64,000 nt of DNA from assembly GCA_037501455.1 (NCBI GenBank), contig CM074856.1, positions 93,880,001 through 93,944,000 on the forward strand, read 5' to 3'. The stretch comes from Lantana camara. Lineage: Eukaryota; Streptophyta; Magnoliopsida; Lamiales; Verbenaceae. Under the pieces are notes generated by a model. The model worked only from the letters and a program-made list of their open reading frames with translations, did no database searches and was not told the DNA's origin. The position numbers and the translations under genes are program-made. Positions 1-12,496 of the stretch are shown in pieces (within the stretch, counting starts at the first letter, position 1; each line of letters begins with the position of its first letter).

Positions 1-2116
1 ATGGATATATATATATATATATATATTGTTTGTGCATGCATTTAATATTAGTTGTGCATGTGTATATTTTATATTTCATAAATGTGGTTATTCAATATTA
101 ATTTGCATGCATGTGTACGTACATATATATGCATAAATTGTAATTGTGCATGCATGATTGTAATTGTAAGTGTTTGCATGCATTACGTAGAAATATATAT
201 GTATATTTAGATATATTCGTATATTATGAAAATACACGATTAAGTATATATGTTTATTATATATTAAGTATTGTTTAATTTAATTAAATTATGGAAATGA
301 AATTGTTACGTATTTCATGTTCTTATCTAATTTCCAATCTTGAATTGAATGTAATTATTTGCGAACTCTATAATTGTAAACGTGATATAGTACGTGTTAT
401 GGTCGTTATATTAAATTCATGAGTTGATTTGGTATGAAAGTATGAAATGTGAAAATTATGACTTGAATTGCTATGATGTGGCTTGAATGCTTCTATATGA
501 AACATTAAGTACCTTCTTGCATTCTTTTGATGTCTCAAGTGATGCCTTTTGCCTTTATACTTATTATATTCAATGCACACATGTTGAAAGGTATAATTTG
601 ATTATAGATCAAAGATTTGGCTCGATATCGCTATGAATTACGGAAGATATGAAAAGGTTGGACTTGAAACCCCCATGTATTGAATGTCCTTGAATGAATG
701 ACTTGTTTATATGCTCTAGATGCATTAATAGTGCACATGAACGTGTTCATGACATAATATCATCTTTTATGCATTCATATCATGTGCATAGCATTGCCGT
801 GCGTCATATATGGTTCATTTAGGGTCTTGAGTCTCACGAACATGTTACGTTGTCCTTTGTACAGTTTTCGCCAGGGCGGAGATGCCGGGTTCTTAGGACA
901 CTTTCAAGTCTTCTTGTCTTGTTGGTATTGTTCGGTAAGAGGCGTACAGGTGAGTTTCTCTACTATTTAGATAAATGACCCTATACACTCCCAACGTGTA
1001 AAGATTTCGGCTAAAACTCGTATATGTATATAGAGTCGTTTTCAAGAGTAAATGATTTCAACGTAAAGCCTTTCTTTTATGAACCTACCAAATGTTTTGG
1101 CGAGAAAAGAATGAATGTTATGCACAGAATGGGACCCAGGGACTTGGTGTGAGTGGTGACCCGAGGAGGCATGGGCTGACGGTGAACCCTCGCACTAGTC
1201 CCACCAATGAACAGCGTAACCGGACCTTGTTAGGAGTTAGCGAGGAATGGACACTGAGTGCCATCTGGGGAGGCATGTTCCCCTTTTGGTCAATGAATGG
1301 ATGGTTCGGGCCGATCACCCGGCCATCACCCGGAGGAAGAAGGTGTAAATGTTCATGAATGTGCACAAAAGATTGTTATGCATGAATGAATGAAAGAAAG
1401 AAAGAATGTTTAATGAACTACACGAGGTGTTGGTTGGAGATAATACACGCCTACTCGCCGGGCCACAAAAGACCTAAAGAATGAAAATGAACGTTATAAT
1501 CCCTTTTGATGACTTCTTTATCTTACCCACTTGGGAAAATGCTAAAAAAACCTCATTTGGGATTATAACTTCCATGTGAATGTTAAATATTTTTGTATAT
1601 GCTATTTATGCCTCATTTTATACCTACCAGTCTCGTATAGACTGAACCCGGATTGTTTTCAGTGTTCTTGCAGGTTTGGAGTGCTAGGCGGGAAGTCTTG
1701 TTTGTTCTGTCGTTCGGATAGGCTAGAGCCGGTCCATGTGCATAATGAATCATGATTTGTTTAAGTTATAGAGAATGTATAATTGGTATTGATTGTTACC
1801 AATATCATGAATTATGAATGAGTTTATAAGAAACCGTAATGGAAGTGCTATGATTTTATTGATTTTCGGGATTAGGTACCTATGCTAGTTGAACCCGTTG
1901 TTGTTTGCTTATCCTATTATTGATGTATGTATGTTGCTTCCACTTTGGTAATATTTCGGTTTATTGTCTCTTTGGTTGCGAAAGTTAGCTCCAGCCTAGC
2001 TTAGCGAGTGCGTATGTCCCTTTCGCCGTGATTTAGCTCGGGGTATGGATTGTCCGTTTCATATTCAGGTCGGGTCTCGGTACGGGGGATGTGGTACCTT
2101 GCGTTCTGGTGCTACA
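1..2116 (+). repeat. Ty3/gypsy LTR, 3' part (element I)
   Basis: This is the downstream part of a long gypsy LTR; its start lies left of the window. By eye it matches the E LTR (39691-41400, reverse strand) through the AT-microsatellite block, the block at 1130-1350, the exon-like segment at 865-949 and the terminal block at 1990-2116. It ends in GGTGCTACA, the same terminus as E. The next bases continue a different LTR (J) at a point several hundred bases from that LTR's own start, so element I probably inserted into J and its right boundary is at 2116. The short open frames inside it are not conserved and were not called as genes. Family assignment is by similarity to E. Confidence 0.7.
864..1674 (+). 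other. Predicted LTR exon 2, intron 2 and exon 3 start (I)
   Basis: An acceptor-like site (TTTGTACAG, ending 864) opens an 85-bp exon-like segment, 865-949. This closes with the donor ACAG|GTGAGT. A T-rich intron-like stretch runs from 950 to 1673 and ends in TTCTTGCAG. Exon 3 would run from 1674 to the LTR end. The same three-exon layout recurs at matching places in the other gypsy LTRs of the window, which is the main support. Splicing itself is inferred. Confidence 0.5.
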
Positions 2117-2626
2117 TATGTATATGTCTTCGTGTTTGTTTTAAGATTTTGAGTTCGTTTGATACGGTTCTCGAAACGTTTTATTTGTTAGGGACATAAG
2201 GGCCTAACTTGTTTTAGCGCACCTCGTGTTCCGGAAGGTGTAACTTGGGCTCGGGAATTCGGATTTGAATTCTGGAAGAAGCGTTGGGCTTGTAACGAAG
2301 AAAGGAAGCTTTGGAATCAGACCTTGTAATTTTCTAAGCCCGTTTGATACACCGAATTTCGCCCGAAACACGCCCCTTGTGACAGCTTTGCCATGTTCGT
2401 CCATTTTAATCATATCCGACCCGTTTCTTATCCGAATCGCCCCATAATTAAACCAATTTGACCTTAACTTAACCCTCTTTCAACCCATTTGCTCCTCATT
2501 CAGGACCAAGGCAAGAAAAAGAAGGAAAAGCAGCAGTTCTTACCGAGAGAAAGGAAAAGGGGGAGAAACACTATTCCTTTGGTCATTACTTGCTCCATAC
2601 AACTCGGAATCGCCTCAAATTCGAAA

Positions 2627-3932
2627 GGTAAGTCCGGTATTTGGTTCTCCATCTTCCCCTATTTGATTTCAGTGCTTATTTTCTGAATTTGGTGGAGTTT
2701 TGAGCATGCTTTGGTTCATTAGATGAATAGTAAGGGTTTTGTAGAAATTTGAAGAGCATGAGTGATTCCTTGTGTTTCTTGATGAATTGATGCATCATTT
2801 ATGAACCTAAGACATCCTTTATTAATTGTATGGTCTCAATTCAGTTGGTGGTTGCATATATTTATGGATTCAATTAATGCATTTGTATGAAATTTGAAGA
2901 ACATGATGTTTGATCCATTCTCTTCCATTCCTTGCATGTTTGTTCGGTTTTTACTTGATATTAGGACCTGAATATGATGTATATTAATTGTATGATCCTT
3001 CCCTTACATGTTAGAATGATTTGGGATGAGTTTTGGTTGAGTTTTTACCGTTTTTCCTCTGTTTTACTGCTATTGCGTAACTGGTCGCGGACGCGATCGC
3101 GACCAGTTTACTTTTGGTTGCGACTGCGACCATGGTAGCGGCCGCGACCATTTTCAATTCAATTTTGGTAGCGGCCGCGACCCCATTTTGGCCCAGTTTC
3201 GAGTTGTGTTGTTGTTGTTGGTTCTTTTTTGGTTTGTTCGTGCTCTGCTTGTCTTTCCTTGCTCTTCGATGATTAATATATGATATAAATGATATGTTAA
3301 CATGTCAAATATGTGTTAGGTGTTATGTTGTGAATTTATGGCGTGTTTTACGTGCTCGTTTTTATTTATGGCTTCATACGTGCAACATGTTACCTTAACG
3401 TGCGTATATGAATTCATGCTTCGTTTATGTGCCTTGAATGATTTTCTTTGCCCTTATATGATATGAAATATCTTCCTGACATGTTGAATGATACGTTATG
3501 CATGTTATATGAATTTTGTGAATTTATTTTGGTAAGTTTAATGCTTTTACGTGCGATATATGACCTAATGTGCGTTATATGCCCTTTATGTGTTTTCCTT
3601 GCCTCGTTTGATATTTGTTTGATTCTGTTATCGTATGCATGCATGCCTAGTATGTCCTACGACATTTTATATCCGTTGAATGAATTTTATGAATTTATTT
3701 GACTTGATTTAGGAGACGTATGACTGAATATGAATTTTCATGCGTTATATGGTAATGCATTACATATCTTATGTATCTCTTGCATCCGTATGCATATGCA
3801 GAGCGTCTATATGGTTCATTGTGAGTTTAAGTCCGCATTTTGTCTTTTGTTTTGTTCAGAGCTTTGTTTCGGGGGAAAGGAGGTGGTCTTTTAGGTGTGT
3901 CTCGGTTTGCTTCGTCCGTGTGGTTGACAAGG
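2627..3932 (+). other. Predicted LTR intron 1, exon 2 and second donor (J)
   Basis: The donor GAAAG|GTAAGT (exon end 2627) is followed by 1.2 kb of T-rich sequence and the acceptor TTTTGTTCAG (ending 3859). A 72-bp exon-like segment, 3860-3931, ends in the donor ACAAG|GTGAGG. The next acceptor is TTGAGTTTGCAG (ending 14855), beyond the inserted copia A. Removing A, intron 2 would be about 0.83 kb, close to its size in I, E, F, G and H. Confidence 0.5.
3081..3183. repeat. GC-rich palindrome array in LTR J
   Basis: Four inverted repeats sit in AT-rich surroundings: 3081-3106 (arms CTGGTCGCG and CGCGACCAG), 3116-3131, 3134-3149 and 3168-3183. The last two are identical copies of GGTAGCGGCCGCGACC. 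Their centres lie about 30, 18 and 34 bp apart. The array lies inside the predicted first intron of the LTR, the same place as the unrelated palindromes in E, G and H. Confidence 0.75.
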
Positions 3933-4360
3933 TGAGGTTTTCTTTCTTTTAGTTATTATGACCTACAACCTTTGATGTGATTTTAGCCTGCATGTGACTT
4001 ATATATACGTATAGGTAATTAGATATGTGTTCAATATGTATTTTGTGGGATTTTGGCCCTTTTGTTATGAATTGAAAAGAGTTGGTGTGAGTATGTTTTG
4101 AAACAGCGAGTTATGTTATGAAAATTATGGTTCTTCGAAAATTATGAATTTTGAACAATTTGAACAATTTGATTGAGCCCCGAAGATTTGTGCGAAGGAG
4201 ACCCGGGACGGTGTGGGCCATCGGGTAGTCCCTAGTACGGTCTTCAACTGAAGGATCAACCTTGAACCCACTAGGAGGCTTGGTGGGGGATCGAGTCCTT
4301 GGGAGTGAGCGTCATGAAACTCACGACCCATACTGTTTGACCGATGGTTAGGGGAGTATA

Positions 4361-6302
4361 TGTTAGGAATAGTGCCCTAGAAAGCCGATTGTATATCCGC
4401 TTTGTGCTTTTCCTTATTGTAATCACAGACAATCTTTGAATGAAATAACGAATTGAGGCAACACTTCTTTATATGCTCTTGTTTGGTATGCGTTTACTTT
4501 ATCTGTGCATGTATAAGAACTCCCCTAATCCTGATGACTTTAGGACTCTACTATTTAGGTGAAATGGTTCATGAAACGGGCCCTATATTACATAAGTCAT
4601 GATTAGTAAAATACTCCAAGCCGATGAGTCCTACCGACAGTGAGAGTGTCAACCTGACTCCTCTAAGGCTTGCTTGTGGGATCACGCCCTTAAGAAGGAC
4701 CACCTTGTTTCATGGAGGTGCAAAGTGTATAGTTGATACGTGCGTGATACATGAGGGTGCTTACTTTAATAAGTAAGTTCACTGAGGTACCCCGTATGAG
4801 AAGATTCCTAAATGGGAAAGGAAGTTTCTATTTCAGGAAATGGAAACTTCTAGATTAGGAAATATCTCACGAGTCATTGATGTGATTAATTGATCCTTAG
4901 ACTTGAGCTTCCTTGTCACTTTATAAGTTAACTCTGTAGTCTTAGGTATAAGCTTTAAAGGGTGTCGCCTTAGACAACTGATTCAAGGCTTATGCTGGGG
5001 CTGCACAAGTGATTCATGAAAGTGAATGAGCATCAAGAAAGGACCTACACTTGCATTTGCAAGGTGATCTCTTATTGTGTAAGTCATTCATATGCCATAT
5101 GGAGTCCTTGGCCAAGGCAGTAGATCAAGACATCAAGAAAAGGGTTTCTTGGATTGAGATCAAATGGATATGAAATGCACTTAGCTTTAAGACCAGATTA
5201 TTAGGGTTCTGATTATTCCCTTACCCTAGATCTTGGTTGAGAGATAGTAAGTAGGAGGATTGTATCTCACATTAATCAATGACTTAAAGGTTCTGTCGAA
5301 TCCGAACATTCCAATTCAGCTAGGGGTTAAACACCTATTGCTAGACTATGGTCGTTTAATCTGTGGACTGATTAATTAATTAGTGAATTAATTAATTAGG
5401 GTCACTGCTAATTGAATTGAGAACCTAGAGGGTCACACACAACAACTTGGTTACATGAGTTAAGGCTTAAAAATGATTAAATGAGCTAATCGGGCCTAGA
5501 AGGTTCCACACGTGTGAAACCACACGTGTGGGTCACGTGACTGGACACGTGTCATTGTGACACGTGTGCCACACGTGACTATTTAATTGAATATTAAATA
5601 ATTAAGTTGTTAATTATTTAATAGACTTTGGTTTAATTTTGAATTAAAAAGAAAGTCTTATTTTGGAGAAAAATAATCTAGTTAATTAATTATGAATTAA
5701 TTAATTAGATAAAATAAGTTTTTTATTTTATTTTAAATAAATAAAGTATAAAATTATCCAAAAATAGTTTGGATATTTTAGCTCCCTTGAAAGTTGATTT
5801 GAATTTGAATTCAAAGTCAAAGTCAAAATTACTCGATGATCAAGTAATAGGAGAGAGAGACCAAAACCCTAGCCCATAAGGACTAGGATTTTCAGTCCTC
5901 CCTTTATTATAAATAGGGGAGCTCGAGCTCCCCTTAGATGGAATTGGCAATTCTTTTGGTTCATGTGTTGAACACCATCCTTTCTCCAAGATAAACGAAA
6001 CCCTAGGTTAAGCCTAAACACTAACTAGAGAACTAGCATCCTTACTAGTTAGATTGTAGTCAAGTTGGTGGACTATCTCTAGTGAGCTTCAAGTTAGAAG
6101 TTTGAAGATTTGAGCTTTACCAAGGAGAGGGGATCAATCCGCGAGAAGAGCGTTCTTGGGTGGCTTGAAACGCTTCAAGAAAGAATAAAAGAAAAGTAAG
6201 TTTCTTATCTCTACGAATTTGGTTACACGATTGTGAGTCCAAGGTCCTTTTGTTGCGAAAATTTTTTTAAATTCCGCTGCTTTTTGATTCTTGTTTTCCA
6301 AT
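4361..6302 (+). repeat. 5' LTR of copia A
   Basis: The LTR starts TGTTAGGAATAGTGCCC. Its end is CCAATA where the 3' copy has CCAACA, so the terminal CA has mutated. Length is 1942 bp. It contains the G-box cluster at 5509-5577, a TATA box at 5908-5915 and an 18-bp palindrome at 5916-5933. Confidence 0.93.
5509..5933 (+). promoter_or_regulatory. Copia A LTR promoter: six G-boxes, TATA box, palindrome
   Basis: Six CACGTG cores lie in 69 bp (5509, 5523, 5534, 5546, 5561, 5572), mostly inside longer palindromes such as ACACGTGT. About 330 bp downstream is TATAAATA (5908-5915), followed at once by the perfect palindrome GGGGAGCTCGAGCTCCCC (5916-5933). CACGTG is the core bound by plant bZIP (ABF/GBF) and bHLH (PIF/MYC) factors. 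Stress, hormone or light responsiveness is an inference. The start of transcription would be expected about 25-35 bp after the TATA box. Confidence 0.65.
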
Positions 6303-6304
6303 AA

Positions 6305-6317
6305 ATGGTATCAGAGC
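6305..6317 (+). other. Primer-binding site of copia A (tRNA-iMet)
   Basis: TGGTATCAGAGCC lies two bases after the 5' LTR. It is complementary to the 3' end of plant initiator tRNA-Met, the usual primer for minus-strand synthesis in many plant LTR elements. Confidence 0.9.
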
Positions 6318-8559
6318 CACCTCGTAAATCGTGTTTCTGATTCGTCTCAATTATTCTGAATTTTGTAGAAATTCTTAGGCTTAGATGCGAATTAGGTATT
6401 CATGAGTTCTTTTAGAAAGCCTGAATTACGAAACTGTAATTTTTCTTGAATTTCTGAAACTGTTTTCTTAAATTGTGTTTTTGAAAACTGTTTTGATTGA
6501 AATATGATGAAATCGTATTTTTTTTAATTTTGGATTGAACCGGGTTTTGGAGAAACCCAAAATACGAAACGGAACACGAAAAAGGACGAGCCTAGGCGTG
6601 CTAGCACGTCGCACGCCCAGGCCCGTCGCCGCCCAGCCCTTCGGCAACCGCGCGGGAGGCCCTCCCACCAGAGCCTAGGCGCGCCTATCCCGCAACCGCG
6701 CGGGACAGCCGCCCGCATGCTCCCGCAACCGCGCGGGAGCACCCGCCCGGATCGCCCGCAAGTGAGCAGCAGCAAGCTGCGTGCGTTGCCAGCCCGCGCG
6801 AGGCTGGTGCACGCGCCTAGTGCGCGACGCTGCGCGTCGAGCAGCCGCTGGTTCCGGGCGGTTCCGGGTCCCGTTTTTCGCATTTTCGTGTTTTCGGTCC
6901 TTGAAATCCCGATTTAATTTTTCTGTAAAAATTTTGTTTTATTAAATTTGAATTATTTTTGAAATAATTGTTTATATTGGGATTTTGAAAATTTTAAACG
7001 ATTTAAATTTTGGAAAAATTACAAACTTTATTTTATGAAATTATTGAAAGAATAAAATTATTAATTTTTCAGAAATTAATTAGAATTTTATTGGTTTATA
7101 GTTATTCGGGTTTTATTGAAAAGGCTCTTGAACAAGAAGTGCATCTAAGTCGTGTTTTAAGCTATTAGAGCTTAAAGCGAGAATTTTAATTTATTGGTTA
7201 AATTTAAATTCTTGCAAAAGCGTGTTAGGTGATCATGGGTTTAGACTTGTGTATGGTTTTAATTTATGCACATGGATGGTTTAAATTGGGGTTGGAGCCC
7301 TATAGTTGCGTTTTTCAATTGAGGTTGGAGCCTCACTTATGTGCGTACTGTTATGTGATTTATTGTGTGGCTTTCCATATTACTATTTTTTAAGGCCGGG
7401 GTATGCCCCGTGTAATTGTCTAAGGCCAATATGAAGATTGAGCCTTATTACTTTATGTCTTTTTCGTTTTATTGTAATTTGAGAGTAGAGATAGGTGGTG
7501 AGGTTTTATTTTCATTTTGGAGACAATGCACCCAAGGAGTAAGATGGACCACATTCAAGTAACAAGGAGGCCATAAGTGAAGACCCCTCAAAATATTAGG
7601 GAGGGGAATCTCAATTGTAAAAATGTAATAGAGATAGGGCTCGTATTTTGTTACCGCTTTCCCTTATGTGATTTAAACTGTTTATGTGGCATGTATGTTA
7701 GAACTTGTGATTGTGGAGTGGCTCCCACATATCACGCATAAGGTAGGTAGAACCCATGATCATTACATGTTAGTATCATGCTAGGACATGTTACCTGTTT
7801 ATGTGCTTGTTTGAAATGCATTTAAGTGTACTTGCATTAATCAAGACTAATAAAATTGGATAACATATATGTTGGTGAGGTCGAACCGGACAACTCTCCG
7901 GTTGATTCGAAAATTCCCATTACATATTAAGCTAATTTCGAACAAATAGGTATTTAATTAGAGATGCAAATTTTGAATTAAATTCCTAGCATTCCATAAA
8001 TAGGTTTTAAGTTTAGTAAGTGAAGCTAGTTATTGTCCGCGAGTCGTGGGATAGCCAGTGAAGCTTATTAGTTCTTAGTTACCTAATTGATCATTTTAAA
8101 TGATCAATATTTCATGATCAATTTTAGCAAGGGCGATGTCCGTGAGGCGTGGGTCATTCGAACTAAGTTTTGATCATGATCTTATGATTGATGGGTCTAG
8201 CTTAACGCCTAAGTAAATATGGATGTCGCACGAGTTGTGGGTCCATATTGAAAGATAGGTGATGCAAAAACAATTACTAAGAGTTCTAATGGTGTTAGAA
8301 TTGGTAAGTTGTACCTATCTAGGGTTTTAGTTAGAATGTCCGCGAGTCGTGGGTTCGAGGTAAAATGCCTAGGATCTTAGTACCCATTGGGAAACGTGTT
8401 CCTCTTAGATCTTTGGGAATTATAGATCTTTGAAAAACAGTGGGAGCTACATTAGATTAAAGACCTTATCTTTTGTATATCGTTATAATTCAGCATGCTC
8501 ACTAGTTCTCTGTTTTACCATTTAGATCGTAGATTCTGTGATTCTCTACGTGTTTTGAA
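6318..8559 (+). other. Copia A untranslated leader
   Basis: A 2.2 kb leader separates the primer site from the gag ATG. It contains a GC-rich island (about 6590-6880) with repeated CGCGCGGGA hairpins, and then four spaced copies of a motif close to TGTCCGCGAGTCGTGGG at 8034, 8137, 8224 and 8337. The same layout is kept in B and C. Open frames in the GC-rich island are a composition effect and are not conserved. Packaging or translation control is a possible role of the motif; this is inference. Confidence 0.75.
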
Positions 8560-11500
8560 ATGGCAACCAAAAACCCTCTTGTATCGATCCTCGAGTTAAA
8601 CAAGTTGACTGGTCCCAACTATTCTGATTGGCTGAGGAATCTAAAAATCATTTTAGATTCTGAGAAGAGAACTTATGTTCTCTTCGAAGGGGAGCCTAGT
8701 CCCGAAGGGGAGGCTCCCACTCGTGCCGAGCGGGACGTGATTCAGATGTGGAAGGATGATAATCTCCAAGCCCGTTGCCTTATGTTGGCTAACATGTCTC
8801 CGGATTTGCAAAGGCAACATGAGACCATGGAATTCGCTTGGGAGATTTACGACCACTTAGAGCAACTTTACCGCCCTCATGAATGTGTTACAAGGTATAA
8901 CACTTCAAAGGAATTGTTCCACTTAAGAATGAGGGAAGGTTCAAGTGTCCATGAATATGGACTCAAGTTTCTTGCCCTTACTGAGAAACATGCCTCCATG
9001 GACATGCCACTGAAAGATGAGCTTTCAGTGGATTTGTTGCTAGCTTCGCCCCCACCATCATTTAACCCATTTGTCCTTAACTTCAATATGAATCATGCTG
9101 GTGCTACTGTAGCTGAGCTGATTAGTCAGCTTGTGACTGCTGAAAGCACGATCAAGAAGGACAATAAGGTTTTGATGGTGAATGCTCTATCTTCCTCTTC
9201 TGGGCCTTCTAAAGGTAAGGGCAGGAAAGCCCAAAAGAAGAAGAAGAAACCCCTTAGGCCCACTGGTGGCGTTTCGAAGGGGAAGGCCCAAAAGAAGAAG
9301 CGAGATCAGAAAGAGGATGTTTGCTTCCATTGTGGCAAAGCGGGACATTGGAGGAGAAATTGCCCAGAGTACAAGGCTACTCTAAATAAAGGTATCTTTC
9401 TCGTTGAAGTAAATCTTTCTATTAATTCTAGTTCTTGGGTACTTAATACCGGTTGTGGAACTCATATCTGTACTGATGTACAGATGCTAAGTGAAGTCCA
9501 ATAACTCAAAGAAGGAGAATGTGTCTTGAATTTCGGCGATGGCTCAAATGTTGAAGCTCGAGCTTTAGGCACAATTAGATTAGATTTAGGTAGTTTTGAG
9601 TTAGTCTTAAATAAAGTCCTTTATGTACCGAACATTATACGTAATATAATTTCTGTTCCTATTTTAGATTGTGAAGGTTATGAAACTTATATTAAGAATG
9701 GTAAATACTTTCTCAAATGGAACAACTCTTCCGTTCACATCAGTACTCTAAGTAATGGACTTTATCTAACTCAGAATATCAGTATTATGAATATACAACG
9801 AGAAACGAAGCGTAAGAGAGATGACAAAGTTTCAGCTCCCTTATGGCACGCTAGATTAGGACACATTTCCAAGAACAGAATTAGCAAGATAAACACTTTA
9901 GGATCATTCTCTGAAAATGATCTTAAGGAGTTAACTTCTTGCGAATCCTGTCTTAAAGGAAAAATGTCCAAAGTCCCTTTTAAAGGAACTGTGGAACGTG
10001 CCATTAAGGTTTTGGATTTGATCCATACTGATGTTTGTGGACCGCTTAGTGTAAGCACAAGAAACAATCATCAGTATTTCATAACCTTTACCGATGACTT
10101 TAGTCGATATGGTTATGTATACTTAATGAAGTATAAATCTGAAGCTTTTGAGAAATTTTTAGAATTTCAAAAGGAGGTTGAGAACCAAACTGGTCACAAG
10201 ATCAAAGCACTTCGATCTGATCGAAGAGGCGAGTATCTTAGTGAAGAATTCCTTAATCATCTCAAAGATAATGGGATTATCTCTCAGTGGACTCCTCCGG
10301 GAACTCCTCAGCTTAATGGAGTTTCTGAGAGAAGGAATCGAACCCTACTAGATATGGTTCGTTCCATGATGAGTTTCACTGACTTACCACCTTCTTTCTG
10401 GGGTTATGCCCTAGAAAGTGCAGCAAAGATTTTGAATCTTGTTCCCTCTAAGTCAGTCCCTAAAACGCCCTATGAAATGTGGCATGGTAAAATCGCTAGT
10501 TATTCTTACTTAAGAATTTGGGGTTGTCCTGTTTACGTGAAGAGGACAGTGGGAGATAAGTTAGAATCTCGTTCTAACTTATGCTACTTTGTAGGTTATC
10601 CTAAGGAATCCATAGGATACTACTTCTATGATCAATCTGAGCAAAAGGTGCTTGTTTCCAGAAATGCCACTTTTCTGGAGGAACCGTTCCTTAAAGAAAA
10701 GAAAGGCAAGATCATAGAATTAGAAGAAGTACAAAGTGATCCCACACCACCCACTGAAGAAACGTCCCCTTCTGATCAACAACAACTAATCACGAATTTG
10801 GATACACACGAAAATCCTTCTCTAAGGCGTTCTAAACGCACTCTTAGACAGCCGGAGAGATGGTATGGATTCTTCCATGAAATCTCTCAAAAGGATAATG
10901 ATCCTTTGACATATGAGGAGGCACTTTCAGATTCTGACTCTGAACAGTGGATAGAAGCTATGAAATCCGAAATGGACTCCATGAACTCCAACCAAGTTTG
11001 GACCTTGGTAGATTTGCCTAGTGGGGTCAAACCCATAGGTTGCGAATGGATCTTTAAGAGAAAGCTTGGAGTTGATGGAAGCATTGCCGCCTACAAAGCA
11101 AGACTGGTAGCAAAAGGATTCACTTAAAGACCCGGCGTGGACTTTGATGAAACCTTCTCACCAGTTGTAATGCAAAAGTCTATTCGGATCATGTTTGCCA
11201 TTGCTGCATATTATGACTATGAGATATGGCAAATGGATGTGAAAACTGCCTTTCTCAATGGTGACATTGATAAAGACATTTATATGGAGCAACCCATAGG
11301 TTTCACATTCAGTGGGAGTGAGTAAAAGTTTTGCAAACTCCAAAGATCAATCTATGGATTGAAACAGGCTTCTAGGAATTGGAACATTCGATTTGAGGAA
11401 TCAGTCAAAGCGTTTGGCTTCATTCAAATTTCGAATGAATCATGTGTGTATAGAAAGGAATTGGAGACCTCAGTGCAATTCTTAGTACTTTATGTTGATG

Positions 11501-12480
11501 ACATCCTTCTTATTGGGAATTCGAAGGATGACATGAAAGTGACTAAGTTATGGTTATCGAACCAATTCGAGATGAAAGATCTTGGTGATACGTCCTATAT
11601 CCTTGGAATTAAAATCTATCGAGATAGATCTAGAAGGTTAATGGGACTATCACAGTCGATGTACATTGACAAAGTATTGAAGAGATTCAATATGGAGTCA
11701 GCAAAGGTTAAGAACCTTTCTATGAGTGTAGGAACATGTCTTTCAAAGAAGATGTGTCCTAAGACTAACCTTGAGAAGGAGAGAATGACTCATACACCTT
11801 ATGAGTCAGCAAGAGGTAGCATAATGTATGCAATGTTATGTACTCGACCGGATGTGGCTTATGCACTTAGTGTAACAAGTCTTTTCCAATCTGACCCTGG
11901 AGATGGTCACTGGGCTGCCGTGAAGAATATTCTTAAGTACTTGAAAAGTACTAAAGATTTATTCTTAGTTTACGGTGGTCAGAAAGATCTTACTGTCGAA
12001 GGATACTGCGATGCAAGCTTTGCATCTGACTTAGATAATTTTAAGTCAATGTCAGGATACATTTTCTGCCTAAACGGCGGAGCAGTGAGTTGGAAGAGTT
12101 CCAAGCAAACTACCACTGCAGATTCGACCACTGAGGCCGAATACTTGGCTGCAAATGATGCAGCTAAGGAAGGTGTTTGGATTAGAAACTTCATTCAAGA
12201 GTTGAATGTTGTTCCTAGCATGAAAGACCCCATTTCTGTGTTTTTTTACAACACTGGGGCTGTTGCTCAAGCAAGAGAAGCAAGATCTCACCAACGGACC
12301 AAGCACATTATGAGGAAGTATCACTTAATCCGTGATATTATCAAAAGAGGAGATGTGCAAATTGAGAGGGTCACATCGACAGAGAACGTGGCAGATCCAC
12401 TTACTAAACCCCTTAGTCGAGAAGCTTTCCAAGGTCATCTTCAGAAGATGGGACTTAGAGTAGCTTTAGAATGGCTTTGA
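8560..12480 (+). pseudogene. Copia A gag-pol polyprotein, inactivated
   Basis: One frame of 1306 codons would encode gag, protease, integrase, reverse transcriptase and RNase H. The start ATGGCAACC and the final TGA match copy B. Visible motifs are a CCHC zinc knuckle (CFHCGKAGHWRRNC), the integrase H-H-C-C finger and D-D-E core, the RT motif YVDD, and RNase H. The frame is cut by three TAA codons at 9502, 11125 and 11323, each where B has CAA. The protease motif reads LNTG instead of LDTG, so the catalytic Asp is lost. One RNase H acidic position (CDN in B) reads FYN. These changes mean the copy cannot supply its own proteins. One codon more than B is explained by NPSLRR against NPLRR before the RT. 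Confidence 0.93.
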
Positions 12481-12483
12481 TGG

Positions 12484-12496
12484 GCAAGTGGGAGAT
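12484..12496 (+). other. Polypurine tract of copia A
   Basis: The purine-rich run CAAGTGGGAGAT directly precedes the 3' LTR, the expected site of plus-strand priming. It is identical in B. Confidence 0.85.

Larger units (their letters stand above)
2117..4360 (+). repeat. Ty3/gypsy LTR J, left part
   Basis: This is the middle of a long gypsy LTR, interrupted on its left by element I and on its right by copia A. The part from 2120 to 2500 resembles the E LTR (reverse strand near 42840-42990). The part from 4180 to 4350 resembles the F and G LTRs near their title block before CACCCTTCCATCACCC. The flank GATGGTTAGG...GTATA at 4345-4360 continues at 14448 with CTATACACCCTTCCATC, which fits the uninterrupted sequence still present in F and G. 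No coding content is recognisable; the short frames here are chance. Confidence 0.72.
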
